Shown one piece after another: positions 43,801-54,551 of a stretch of DNA of 61,660 bases. The first letter of the stretch is position 1; every line of letters begins with the position of its first letter. Source of the DNA: Psilocybe azurescens (Eukaryota > Basidiomycota > Agaricomycetes > Agaricales > Agrocybaceae); contig JAJIRX010000237.1 of assembly GCA_023853785.1 (NCBI GenBank), positions 1-61,660 on the forward strand, written 5' to 3'. The position numbers and the translations under genes were made by a program. Below the pieces are notes generated by a model. The model searched no databases, had not been told where the DNA came from, and saw only the letters and a list, made by a program, of their open reading frames with translations.

Positions 43801-44315
43801 GCCATCTCCCCTGCCCACGGTGTCTCCGGCGGCAAAGAAAAAGCTCCCTCCATATTGACTTTGATATAATTGGCAGAGAAGCTCTGCGATTGACTGTGCG
43901 ATAGCTGATTTTCCGGATCCGGCTGGGCCGTATAGCCATATCACACTGTGGTCGGGAGCAGGGTCCATAATCCAGTCTGTTATCATCTTGAGTGCTCTTT
44001 CTCGCGTCCCAGGATGACACTTTCCTGGCGGGTATCGCGCAGAGGAATTAAACATTGCGCCAGATGCAATATACTGGGCAAGAAGATGTAGTCCTTTCAT
44101 GAACACGCAAATAAATGCTCTACCCGTGAGTTTCGCAGAAAAGAGTGCTTACCACTGTCCCGGTTTACGTTATAGTGATAATCGCCTTGGACGTTTACTA
44201 AATGACCACCATTGATCATAAAGTTACTTCGCTGTGGGAACATTTGACTCTTAGATTTCTGAGGCCCGGGGGTTGAGAGTAAGGTAAGAGAAGTAGCCAA
44301 GCGACTTTCAATCAC
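40887..44315 (-). pseudogene. NACHT-type STAND NTPase, one stop and one frameshift
   Basis: Exon 1 (44315-44153) has MINGGHLVNVQGDYHYN, a common N-terminal motif of agaricomycete NACHT proteins. A 59 nt intron joins it in phase to GLHLLAQYIASGAMFNSSAR (from 44093). Walker A is IWLYGPAGSGKSAIAQS, and FFFAAGDTVGRGDGK follows. The frame then slips at an A5 run (near 43804) before LFSTLAYQLAVQFP. A TAG at 43637-43639 precedes TPTIIIDGLDEC, the Walker B. The C-terminal part continues through FCHLSFREFL to 42731. Further exons run 42721-42068, 41976-41728 and 41690-41139, with a possible last exon 41012-40887 (EELAGLMGWLASL ... NECQ). Such proteins are NLR-like switches, possibly in self/non-self recognition. 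Confidence 0.75.
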
Positions 44316-45189
44316 TGTAAGTGTCGAATCGAGTGCGTCGAGTGAGAAGAAACGACCGGGGTAAAATTCACGTCAAAGGAGGTAAATGATTGGAGAGTCA
44401 AGACTGGTGGATATTATAGCGGACTCAACGTTCCCACTCACATTGCTTAGTAGTGGCGGTACAAAAGAATAGAACCAAATACCACAGTTACCATCATGTT
44501 CATCAAAGGAGTCTTCAAGTAGCCCAATGCCAGTAATTGATAAAACTTAAGCCATATATAGGCCAGGACAGTGTCAACTGTGGGTTATACAAGGATGCAC
44601 TGCGATTAAGCTATCCATATTCAAGATGATCGAGCAGGTACGAACAAAGAAGAATGTGATAACCTACATCAACGAAAGCGGAAAATCGTTCGTTGGCAAA
44701 GTGGTCTAAACAAGGCCAGCCAAACTTTCGATCGCTATACATAGATCTCCATAAATGGTAAAATTTAATCTGTCGAGAGACTTGCAAAGTCAATGCAACT
44801 CTTGAGACAGATAACATTTTCGAAATAAAATGGATCGTTGAAACATTACTGTACTAGACTTCATATAAGTCTCTAAGTATGGGCCAATAGTTTATCGTGA
44901 ATATTAGGACTGATTAAAGATGTTTTATAGTTGACCAGGTAATTTCAATCTATGGTCTTTGTTATAATTCGCTACAACTCTGGATGTTGATCGGAAGGCT
45001 CATACATGCAAAGGTAAAACATAAGCAGCCGATTTGATTTCTCCACCAAAATGTCCAAGAAATTACAAGGGCAACACTCATTAGCTGTGGGCCGAGGCAC
45101 TCTACAAGGGCCATTGTCGCTGGTACGTGAGTCCAGTAACTGTGATTACAAGGTGGATACTGTGATACAAAGAAAGAAGTGGAATTCAA
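44316..45189. other. Intergenic, promoter side of the NACHT gene
   Basis: Mixed composition. A minus-strand stretch 44817-44611 (YHLWRSMYSDRKFGWPCLDH, FANERFSAFVDV) has coding-like character, and the phrase HFAN...F recurs near 48600 (HHFANDDGFNTF). It may be a relic of the same unknown family as the gene near 49 kb. No complete gene is visible. Confidence 0.3.
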
Positions 45190-45870
45190 CTAATACTCAG
45201 CATACCCTTCCGCATCTACGTCTCCCATCTCCCACGGCTCTTCCCCATTCTCATCGTCATAGTTCTTGTCATCTTCAACAAGTCCTTCGTCGCTATTTCT
45301 CTCACTGTGTTCTTCCTCTTCCTCTGAGCTGTCTCCGCCTTCTTCCGGCTGCTCCTCGTATTCTTCCTCCTCCTCTACCGGTACCTCCATCTGTGCAATC
45401 CAATTTGCTGGGCGGAGACTTTGCGTATACATGTTTGTTGCCACATGTCCAATACCACCACCTAGATACGGACAAACATGTCACAATCTACAAATCTAAG
45501 ATATCATTAGACTAGAACTTGAGAATAAGATAGCAAAAATGACATACATGTTGACATAGAAGAAGTTCCAATCTTCATCTGAAAAGCAACCCTCTTGATT
45601 TTCTTCGTTGAGTTCCAAATATGTTCGAACGATTGATTTACCAGGAAGGCGGTTGTCTGATGAGCCATGAGCAAATGCAGGAATAAAATGTGCACGTCGA
45701 AGTACATCTGAGGGATCCACAAACCCAAAGGCGTCTGGGGATTCAGAATTCACAAAACAAATACAATCAAGCCGGGGGCAGTCCAGCCAGCGGCATAGCT
45801 GTGATCTATCACTGCTGGCGCCGACCGCTGTATGTCTGACATACAGCGATTTATATACATGACTTATGTA
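45190..45870 (-). pseudogene. C-terminal part of a Plavaka-type transposon protein
   Basis: The minus strand reads WLDCPRLDCICFVN, FGFVDPSDVLRRAHFIPAF, GSSDNRLPGKSI and DEDWNFFYVNM. An intron of about 52 nt (donor GTATGTCA at 45544) leads to FVDCDMFVR and, after a one-base loss near 45462, LGGGIGHVATNMYT. It ends in an acidic tail of more than 50 residues (EEEEEYEEQPEEGG) at 45190. The sequence FVDRDMF-RxxGGGIGH followed by an acidic tail is, from memory, widespread at the end of Plavaka-like transposon proteins of mushrooms. The upstream transposase core is missing. Confidence 0.6.
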
Positions 45871-46200
45871 AGAATTGATGTAAGTATGACATATAGTATT
45901 TATGTTTAGAAATAATACAGATATCAAACATATATTCTGTTCGGTAGCTGTATTTTGAACAAACACCGTTTCTGTTTCTAAGCTGTAAGTAAATAAAACA
46001 CCTGAATAAACATGACTTCTTTTCTTTGGCTGTTTGTCAAAGATACAGAATAGCTGTATATAATAGCTGTATGTTATACAAATATGACTTGTGTAAATAG
46101 AACTTACAGTTAAAGAACAGAACTTCTGTTAGTAAAACAAACAGAATTTATGTATGTAATTACTGTATGTCGACCTTACATCGAACATACAGTATTCGAC
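45825..46200. repeat. AT-rich block bounded by CTGTATGT/ACATACAG hairpins
   Basis: Contains CTGTATGTCTGACATACAG (perfect 8 bp stem, 3 nt loop) near 45830 and CTGTATGTCGACC...GAACATACAG near 46163-46192. Between them are many TATACAGCTAT and ACTTATGTAA motifs in both orientations. It may be a small foldback element that cut into the transposon-protein gene. No target duplication is clear. Confidence 0.45.
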
Positions 46201-46538
46201 TCGCCTCAGCGAAGTCGATGAGTGCGCGAAGAATTCGCATTTCGAGCGCCGACGGCGACTTCGCACACGACATTTAAACAATTGAATGTACTTTATTATC
46301 GACTCGCGGTTCATTCAATTTAATCCATTTGACGCGATAAAGACATCGTGATTTTACTGACTACAGAGTGCAAAGATCTATTTAGTTAACCATTTGTAAA
46401 CGACAACGCCCAAAGTGAATCGATACTTAAGCGCTAGCGTGAAGAAACCGGGCACAAATCCCACTATCAACTTTTTCACCATCATCCGTCACATCGAGTA
46501 CATCCTCGCTACGCACTCACACCGAATACCGAATATCA

Positions 46539-47030
46539 ATGTCTGGCGCTAATTCTTCTACAGAGCAAGGTAAGTGTCGTTGTATATCTAAGAAAATAGC
46601 TCATCAAACTAACCTAATGATGCCCAGACGTAGAGATGCACGTCTGCGCGACTCGAGACTGCGATGAATGCGGTCGAGAAGGTAAGGAAATGTCGCTATC
46701 GACTCATTCGACGGTCATGGCCTCATACCCGTTTCGGCAGTCTCGACAATCCAGCCGAGAGGGGGAGAGATGACGCGACCGATGCAATAACGAAGGCGTT
46801 GGCCCTCCTCGGTGAGTCGTCGCTGTGCTAGCCGTCAAGTTTCCAGCGCTGGCTCACGTTAGTTATTCCCCGCCGAAGATCTCAACTCCAAGGATGCAGC
46901 CACTCGGTCGGACGAGGAGATGGATATCGATAACGAGGAAGCGCCGGGAGCCTTCAACGAAGCGGGAGAGGCTATGGAGGACGTGAGGACGGTAGCTCGG
47001 GCGATAAGGGGAGGGATAGGGGGACTGTGA
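46539..47030 (+). CDS. Small acidic protein, four exons, function unknown
   Basis: Exons 46539-46569, 46628-46681, 46755-46811 and 46879-47030 join in frame to about 97 residues: MSGANSSTEQ, then DVEMHVCATRDCDECGRE, then a Lys/Ala helix, then an acidic C-terminus (SDEEMDIDNEEAPG) ending AIRGGIGGL. The introns have GTAAGT, GTAAGG and GTGAGT donors. A CX4CX2C pattern might bind metal, but there are too few ligands for a classical finger. Intact splice sites and continuous phase argue for a live gene. The third and fourth acceptors have alternatives nearby. No family is recognised. Confidence 0.5.
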
Positions 47031-47228
47031 CGAAGAGTCGAATGAGGAGGAGAAGATGGAGATATAAGGCGCTGTATGGCCACTTAAAAGACGATGAAAT
47101 GTGACGAGAAGGGTATGGGAAGGGTATGGTTTGATCGACATGATATGTAACATAAAACAGTGCGGTGAAGCACACACATATAGATCCAGTTTGACCAAAG
47201 GGGGAAGAAATATGCAAGCTATGATCAT

Positions 47229-47841
47229 TCAATGCAAAAACTTTTCATTCTGAGCACGGACTTCCTTGGAGAGATAAGGCCAAGTCAGAGTCCTAACCAC
47301 CTCTTTCTTCAGCTTGCGCTCGTCGCCACCCGCTGCGATTCTTTCGCCAGCTTGATCTCCCATCCGCACAGAATATACAGCAGTCGCGACGTTTGACTGA
47401 ATGAGCACCGAGAGCCGCCGCGAGCGAACGATGGCGTATCGCATCCGCGAGCGGCAGGCTAAGGTGCTTCATCACCTAGGCGATCTATACGAAAAAGAGG
47501 GAAATAGATTAAAAATACGTCATATAAAAGAACACGATAAATCATCTATACGCACTGTGACAGTCGCGCTCGCGACACGCCGCTGTCGAAGTTTTGCTGT
47601 TGTTGATGGCGCTGCCGATGCTGTTTATGTTCATGTTGGTGCTGGTGCTGATGTTGCTGAGGATGATGTTGCTGGGGTTGGTGCTGCTGTTCCGTTCGAC
47701 GGTATCCCTGAATCCCAGCTCAATAAACATGTTCTTCCAGTAATGCGCGTCAAGATCGGACGCGTGCGCAGGCACCGCCGGCGCTGTATCCGTTATTTCC
47801 CATCCCGTTCCCGATCCCAGTGCCGTTACAGTCACGGACAA
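47229..47841 (-). CDS. Hypothetical minus-strand gene
   Basis: An upstream frame (47841-47542) begins MSVTVTALGSGTGWEITDT and has an Asn/Ser/Thr-rich second half from short GTTGCTGTTG-type repeats. A downstream frame ends RKLKKEVVRTLTWPYLSKEV ... NEKFLH at 47229. They may be two exons of one gene convergent with the small acidic gene, but the join is not established. The plus strand also carries a 207-codon frame (47401-48024) that looks less protein-like. Confidence 0.3.
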
Positions 47842-48676
47842 TCAAACTCAACTAAAAAAATCAGCTTTTATTCATGGCCCCCAAAACCATCGGAATCAGT
47901 AGAATCCCGTTTAAGGAGCTTCCCGACCAACTTTCAGCTCATTCTATCGAGCCGTTCCATTTTAAATTGCCAATTAAGGAATGCACATCCTAAAATATTG
48001 GCCGGATCCTTAAAAAACCGGTAAAATCATGAAAAATAGCGGAATCGCTTTCTTTTCAAAGAATGGAATGATCCCAAAGTTCGGTGGGATTTTATCGAGC
48101 TGTTCCTCCCCTAAAATTTTCACAAAATCCTATTGCCTAAGCCACAAATCACTGATTACTTTCGTAAGGCAAAGAAGAACGCAAAGAGAAACATTACCGG
48201 CGTTTGGAATCAATCGAAACAGCTTCCCATGTCCATTCTGTGATCCATGGCGACCTTGATGAGCAATTAGATAATGATGAAGGATGGGAGGTTAGCCCAA
48301 TCTACAGTGAATGAAAGTGAGAAGTCCATCCGGCAGTTTGATTCGAATAAGGAAACTTAGTTTGCTTTTGAACCGCGCATAGTTGTGGACGTCAACAACA
48401 GGATGCCCTCACAGCCAAGCACGCCTAATTATCGAGCATATAAATGATAAATGGACAAACTGAGACATAAAATCCCTCACCTGAACGAGGTCATCATATT
48501 TAGCGAAGTTCGTCTGGTTGATCGCGCTGATTATGACATCGTTCGTAAAAAATTGCCAGACGACAGGCGGGCGGAAGGTGTTGAATCCGTCATCGTTGGC
48601 AAAGTGATGCATTGCAGCTCTATTTAAGTGAGCAATTCAAATTCATTTTAGCCAACGAAACACAAATAACATTTGG
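47842..48676. other. Intergenic, no supported gene
   Basis: Contains scattered GGAATC/GAATCG and TTCCCGACC motifs and a coding-like minus-strand fragment near 48610-48470 (HHFANDDGFNTF, VVWQFFTND). The fragment may be a downstream exon of the gene at 49 kb or a relic. Confidence 0.3.
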
Positions 48677-49295
48677 TCAGAAAGCGACGCACACCATCAG
48701 AGTTGCATCCAAAGTCGAACACCCGAAGTCGAACACGGCAATGTTGATTCCGACATGTGAGAGTTTTCCTGTCACCCTAGAAGTGAGACTCGCAGAGCAA
48801 GCAGGAGACGGATCAGACATCGACGTTCGCGGGGACAGAAGATGTTGCGGGCTTGCTGGTGGAACTTGGGGTGGAACTTGGCTTTGTGGCCATGGCGGTT
48901 GATGAGCTTGAAACGACACCAGGCAAGCATTGAGAGTAGTCTAAACAAACGATTGTTATCATCCATGGTAGCATGAAAGCTATTCAATGGTGATCAGACT
49001 TACATGGATTGGAGACTATACGTGTAGCTCCAGAAACGCAGGTCGTCAGCGCCTGCCCAACCCTAAGATCATAGTAGAATTAAATGCGTCAGAGAGAGAA
49101 AGGCGATGTAGCTCGAGTAACTTGGAGTTGACCAAGTTCAGCGGTGTGCTTTAGGAATATATATATACACACCTGTATAGTTGTCCACTCCCCGTACGAC
49201 GTGCTGGCGACATCGCTGCAACGCCGCACATTCAACAGCACGTCCATCTGGGACGGCCACAAAGAACCAAGGAATGCGTCCTTTTCTGTTGTCAT
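48677..49295 (-). CDS. Hypothetical protein, multi-exon
   Basis: Exon 1 (49295-49173, 41 codons) encodes MTTEKDAFLGSLWPSQMDVL to YGEWTTIQ. An intron of about 110 nt follows. Exon 2 from 49062 encodes GWAGADDLRFWSYTYSLQS before a GTAAGT donor. The third exon (about 48945-48677) is open in two phases. One gives a Pro/Ser/Gln-rich tail (PPWPQSQVPPQVPPASPQ), the other a basic sequence; the splice choice is not resolved. The first two exons have convincing coding character. No domain is recognised. Confidence 0.45.
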
Positions 49296-50144
49296 CTTAG
49301 CTATCTATATCATGCATGATTGAGGTTTCAACAGGAGAAGGACCACTAGGTATAAAATTTTGAAACTTTACCATTTCGTGGAGGTGCTCAACGTCTTCCT
49401 TCAGAGTCGATGGATCTACCAAACACTAATCAGCGAAAATCATCCAAATTGAGAGAAGAAACCGACACCACAACGGGTTAAAGAACATTTCATTATCATT
49501 CCTGGCCGTCCCAAGTACGTTAATTACCTATGCATTTCCACCACAACCAAATCTTTGGCGCTTAACGCTTTCGTCCACGGTGTCCTCTTTTATTTGTGGA
49601 ATTGTTGTGGAATACATTATACTATCTATATCTTGTTATTATTCTACAGATTTGAAAGCTTATACAAGGAGCTGTGTTGAACAAGATAGGTGAAAACGTG
49701 AGCTACAGTTGAGCAGAACTTGGCAGGCTGAAACGCAAACTAGGTGCTAGAAGGTTGGAAAGAAGAGGAAAGCGTTACATTGTCACAGCAGCGCCTTTGA
49801 TATGCGACGACGATTTCTATGCCGTCGCTTTTTGAAAAGCGCCTCCTCGGCTTTATCGGCATAAAATTCTGTCTCGGATATCATCATCGCGCACTTATTT
49901 TATCACGCTTTCCCCTTCTCATCCCACCCATCGCACTTGTAAAAGAAGTATGAGAGTCCGTAAATAACAATTGTATGATGGAGTAAAGACTGTATCGGAA
50001 AGAGTAATGACTGATCCAAGGAAAGAAAAAGAAAAGTAAATGGGTGTCAAACCCGAACTACAAGCAATAAACGACGCTGAAAGGAGAGAAACCCGAATTC
50101 AAGATGAGTGCGCCACAACTTACACTTCATCGCTGCTGCTAGGC
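49296..50144. other. Intergenic, no supported gene
   Basis: Upstream side of the 49 kb gene and downstream side of the 50.1-51.0 kb gene. Only short frames; no repeats recognised. Confidence 0.35.
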
Positions 50145-50989
50145 TCATGCCGACTTCTCTCTATTGTCGATCGCATCTCGAATGCGGGCCGCCACCCTCT
50201 TGCCTTCTACCCGCCGCAAGGCTTCCGATTTGTACTTGAGGATGAGTTTCAACGCACTCCTTACAGGCCAGCAATTGTTGTAAGTTGGTCAATACAGGCC
50301 AGTGGTCAGCGTCCATGGCCTGTGTGAAGTCAATACACATAGTTAAAGTGAAAATAGATCACACACCATCTCACAGATCTTATTTATAAGCGTCTGGTTC
50401 TGTGAGCGATAGCTAGCGTTAAGTCGAAGTGTCCTGGTGGCTTCCCTGCGGATATAAGCCTGCAAGATAGAGTAAGATATTAAGAACAGATATCTGCTAA
50501 CATAGGAGTAAACTCTCACCAACAATGTTTCCACATCCTTCTTAGTCCAGTTGTAAGTGTTCTGGAGGATGTCTTCCAAATTAAATCCGCCAGAGCCCGG
50601 GCAACCAGGTTCCCCACGGGCTTGGGGATTATGACCACTCTTGAAGGACCAGCTCGCGCACTCGATGGTCCCACTGTGGGCAAAGTGGATGGTCCCGCGG
50701 TGGGTGGGTTAGATGGAGGTGGTGTCGACGGATCGGTGGCTAATGGGCTCGCTACGGAAGATGGACTAGAGGTAGGACTTCGCAAGTCCCAGTTAATCCG
50801 CATTCCTACCTTAGGAACAGCTGGAGGAGGGCGAAATATCGGCGAGAAATTGATGCGAGATGTGACTTGAGGGTGGGGATATGCAAGTATGATCCAGGTA
50901 CTTCTGGCATAACGGAGGGTTCCACCAGGAAGCTCCACCAGGAACGGGCAATGTGATACGTGGAGTAGGGCGTTAATGAAGGATTCCAT
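50145..50989 (-). CDS. Hypothetical agaricomycete protein, multi-exon, one frame change
   Basis: Starts MESFINALLHVSHCPFLVEL, GGTLRYARSTWIILAYPHP and a Pro/Ser/Thr-rich linker. After RVVIIPKPVGNLVARAL the frame changes near 50595 to EDILQNTYNWTKKDVETLL. An intron (about 60 nt, GTGAGAG donor) leads in phase to AYIRREATRTLRLNASY and INKICEM. A final exon ends ALKLILKYKSEALRRVEGKR and VAARIRDAIDNREKSA at 50145, strongly charged and helical. The final splice is not fixed. The charged C-terminus and intron phases support a real gene or recent relic. The family is unnamed to my knowledge. Confidence 0.5.
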
Positions 50990-51930
50990 AGATATGTAAT
51001 GTCGCAGTTGTTAAGTTAAGATTGAAAAAAGGAAAGGTAAGGATAAATTGGGTAGTAAACGAGATTTAAGTTTTCTTATGTATGCACTGAGCGAGGCAAA
51101 GGGATGGCGATATATTGGGTACGGTATTGGAAGAACTCGCATAGCTCGCTTTGAAGTCCATTTTTCATCTGCAGCTGGAATAAACCCTCGCTTTCAACTC
51201 GCTTTCATGCACCCAAATATCACTCATGCCTGGAACTTCGAACAATGCCCTTTCAGATTCCTTTGTAACATGGAGAAAAGGGAAGGTCGGAAAGGGACCT
51301 TAATTTTGATCGCTCACTTTCTTATACAGAGCAGATTTCAATGCCGCGATCGGCAGGACGGCATCAGCGGCATGAAAATCCACCCACCACAAAAGGCCAC
51401 CCAAGGCTTATTCACACGGTTTCCTTTCCTCTTCGACAACACACCAACAGTACACTATGAAATCACTGTCGCAATTCAAGACACGAGTAGATACTCAATA
51501 AGATAGCATCGTATATTACTTTTGACGAAAATTACCTTCTGCATTATGAAAGAAAATAAGGGTGACAAAAAGCCGAAGTTGTACGGAGATTTATTGAAAT
51601 ATGGCGCACAACGATCCAGTATCAAAGGAAACTGGACAAAGGAAACCATATATAGGCGATGATCGCGTTTGAATAGTAAAGAGAGAAAGTACCGGCGATC
51701 AAGCGTCAAAGGAGACTTGACAAAGGAGACAAAATTCGAGTGGCTTGGTCGTGGCGCACTGGTGATCCAATGCCAAAGGTGAGCTGACAAAAATGACACG
51801 ATGTGAACTCGCTTATACTTGGCTCACTATAGATAAACGATGTTGGATTAAGAGCACCCTCATCCCACTTTTCGCATCAAACTCATCAACCTCGACTTCA
51901 AGGCCAATTTCCCTGTTTAACTTCTAAGAT
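50990..51930. other. Intergenic with one unsupported 152-codon frame
   Basis: A plus-strand frame 51048-51506 (MGSKRDLSFLMYALSEAKGW) is open but lacks a domain or convincing context. 51600-51800 holds three imperfect direct copies of GATCCAGTATCAAAGGAA-type sequence (AACTGGACAAAGG, GACTTGACAAAGG, GAGCTGACAAA), a short diverged tandem repeat of about 90-105 bp. Confidence 0.35.
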
Positions 51931-53466
51931 ATGAATCTGGCGAGTACACGCCTTCGAGGAGATGACATTTGCGCTAACCTTTGACTTAGAATGCTTCATT
52001 TGTCCCTCGCCAAGGAGCTCAAGAACCCGGGGTCGAACATGTCGACCATTTACTCTTTTCCAATAATGCAAAATTCTTGCTCGCTGCCGGTATGTTCAGC
52101 CATGTTTCGACTTGGTATAATCTAGCTAAAATGAGAATTTAGGTGACAGCGACAAGGTATTTGTTTGGAACACAGAAACATTCCGAACAGAACAGGTCTT
52201 GGAAAATAAAGGCTGGGGCCAAGTTACCTGCCTTGCCTGGGCATACGCTGAGTCAGCCTCGCGAGGGGAAGCCATAACGGTGCTGTGCGTAGGATCTGTT
52301 GTAGGCAGTCTAAGTATCTTTATCATGGACTCTCGGTCTGTCAAGGTCGGTCAAGTAGTCAACGCAATGTTTTTCTGTTCTTACCATTTTCAAAGCCATT
52401 TGCAGAACGGGGACCATGACACAACTTTTCACCCCAAACGATACAGTGGAGAACGTGGCGTTTGACAAGATCAATGGCAGACTGGTGGCTTCCAGCCATT
52501 CAGGTGCTGTGAAGATGTACCACATTGAAGCTGCCGGTGAGATATATCCTTTGTATCACTTGTTCCCAAGACTTATCCAAGAGCCCTCAGCAGGTTTGGT
52601 GAGACTCATCTGGGAAGCTCCTAGCAATCGACCAGGTATTCCCACATCTGTAATCTTCTCACGGCGCCCAGGGAGCCAGAATCTCTTGTCTTTTGGATTA
52701 GAAGATGGCGTCAGCGTATGTTATGTACCCTCAATCATTTAACAATGCTAATGAATGCCTTAGTCGTTGTCGAGATGCCGCCAATGGCGACGTATTATGG
52801 AGCAAAGAACTAGCTAGCGGGATGTATGTATTTCGCATCGCACTCTCATTACATATGGCTGATAAATTACATAGCGGATCCGTTGCCTTGTCGAGTGATC
52901 AAACAGCCGTGATCGTCAACAACCTGAACAACGGCAATTTTGATGTCTACCATCCTCCCGATATGTCACCCGTTCAGTCTCTTGCCGTGAGGAGACTCGC
53001 GACCACGCCTCCGCTACTTCATCAAACAATGCCGAATTCATTGAAGGATCGAAACTATCAATTTGTGGAAGTCACACCAATAAAGTCTACATCTTTGATG
53101 TAGCCAACAATTATGTTCTTCAAACGCTTACTTCTAGCCGAGTAAAGGTTGGTTTATTCCGTCGCCTGAACATTTTTCGAACTTATGTCTTGGACGTCAG
53201 AAACACATATGACCCAAGCTGTTACAGTCACTCGGGCGGAAAGTCGAAAAGTGCTCATTGCAGCATCCTCCAATGGGTCTATCTACCTATGGGAGAAACG
53301 GGCCGTGGCTTTGACGACCGGCAATAACGATGAGAGTCGTTCTGGAACCACACTCTCCAGCTACGTGAGGACCCATAGCCCTCTGTTTTTCTTTGTTGCC
53401 CTCGTGACATACCCCACCTGGTCACCATATGCTTTCGCCGTGAGATCTTCTTTAATTTTCTTATAG
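51931..53466 (+). pseudogene. WD40-repeat protein, about seven exons, frame-disrupted
   Basis: Blocks of beta-propeller sequence appear in order: VEHVDHLLFSNNAKFLLAAG then DSDKVFVWNTETF (after an in-phase intron at 52091-52142), GQVTCLAWAYAE, TPNDTVENVAFDKINGRL, VASSHSGAVKMYHIE, AGLVRLIWEAPSNRPG, SVALSSDQTAVIVNN, ICGSHTNKVYIFDVANNY, and VLIAASSNGSIYLWEK near 53240-53300. Each has the typical blade pattern ending in an aromatic-hydrophobic-Asp/Trp strand. Such propellers are protein-interaction platforms. A frame change near 52990 (SLAVRRL) and possibly others separate the blocks; the first exon is uncertain. Confidence 0.6.
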
Positions 53467-53856
53467 GTCCATTTCTGACGTCTTCACTTTGTTTCTTAGT
53501 TTTTGCGTTTATAATTGCGAAGATGAAAGAAAGTGGATTTATCAAGGAGGAGGGGCATGAACATTCTTAGTCAAATATCTCTACCTTGGTTTACATAATT
53601 GTTTAGTTTTACTTGCATTCGGCGATGTCGTAGTAGAAATCATTTTTGGAAGGAGACCTCCAGAAACAATGACAGATTGACAATGTCTTCTCTGAATGAA
53701 GGACATGCGTGAAGTCGCCGCTGCCTTTTCTGGCATGGAAGACATGATATTCGGTTGAATATGCATAATTGAAAAAATTTGTAGATATTAAGTTGACCAA
53801 GGCTTGCGCCTACCTTGGGAACCTAAAGATCACAACCGCGTGATACATTTCCGCAG
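53467..53856. other. Intergenic, no supported gene
   Basis: Downstream of the WD40 gene; short frames only. Confidence 0.35.
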
Positions 53857-54117
53857 GTTTGCTGGTGTTGGACGGGCAAGCCAGGGTCTTTCCGTATCGA
53901 CTTGTACTTAAATCCTCCTTCGCCTGTTCAGGTCGCTGGCCCGAGAAGTCTTTCCTCAACCCTCGATGAAAACCCGCCGCACATACCGTGCCGCGGTCGC
54001 ATTAACCCTTACCAGGGCGAGCCCTACTACGTCGAGATCACTCTCAGCCCCAGCAAGACTGAGGTTGAAAAGGCCACTGATGTCCCTGCCTCTGTCACCC
54101 TCGCCGGACTCAACTGA
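53857..54117 (+). CDS. Coding fragment, family unknown
   Basis: After an acceptor-like CCGCAG, GSFRIDLYLNPPSPVQ and, from 53902, GRINPYQGEPYYVEITLSPS then KTEVEKATDVPASVTLAGLN form one open frame ending TGA 54117. GC at third positions is high, unlike the flanks, so selection on this frame is likely or recent. No family is recognised and no upstream exon is identified. Confidence 0.3.
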   Translation, partial: VCWCWTGKPGSFRIDLYLNPPSPVQVAGPRSLSSTLDENPPHIPCRGRINPYQGEPYYVEITLSPSKTEVEKATDVPASVTLAGLN

Positions 54118-54551
54118 CGACAGGTAGCCAGGGGACAGATTGAGGCCCCGCGCTTAATTGTCTCATGTAGGTTGTAGGAGTGTTTATTTGCCATCACATA
54201 TCGAATTCTCTTTTTGTTGCGACTATGACCACGCTCATAAATCGAACTCCGATGGACCGGTAATGTTTTGCGACCACTGGAGCCTTCGAACTCTTCGATT
54301 TACCATACTTTCTGGGCAGGACGGTCCCGCAGCAAATTCATGGGTGTGCAGGAGTCGCGTCGCACGCTGATTTACTCACGTGTTTCGCAAGACCGATCAC
54401 GCTCTGAAATGACGGAGCATGGGCTGTTTTGCCACCGGAAATGTCAATGATGACGGAAAATATTAAAAAAGACAAGATTTTGCAAAGCGCAGAGAAATTT
54501 GTTAATACGATATCATAAGAGATTTATTAAAAATATGCTGTACTTTACGAG
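54118..54551. other. Intergenic, no supported gene
   Basis: Between the fragment at 53.9-54.1 kb and the tail of the coiled-coil gene. No motif or repeat seen. Confidence 0.35.
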
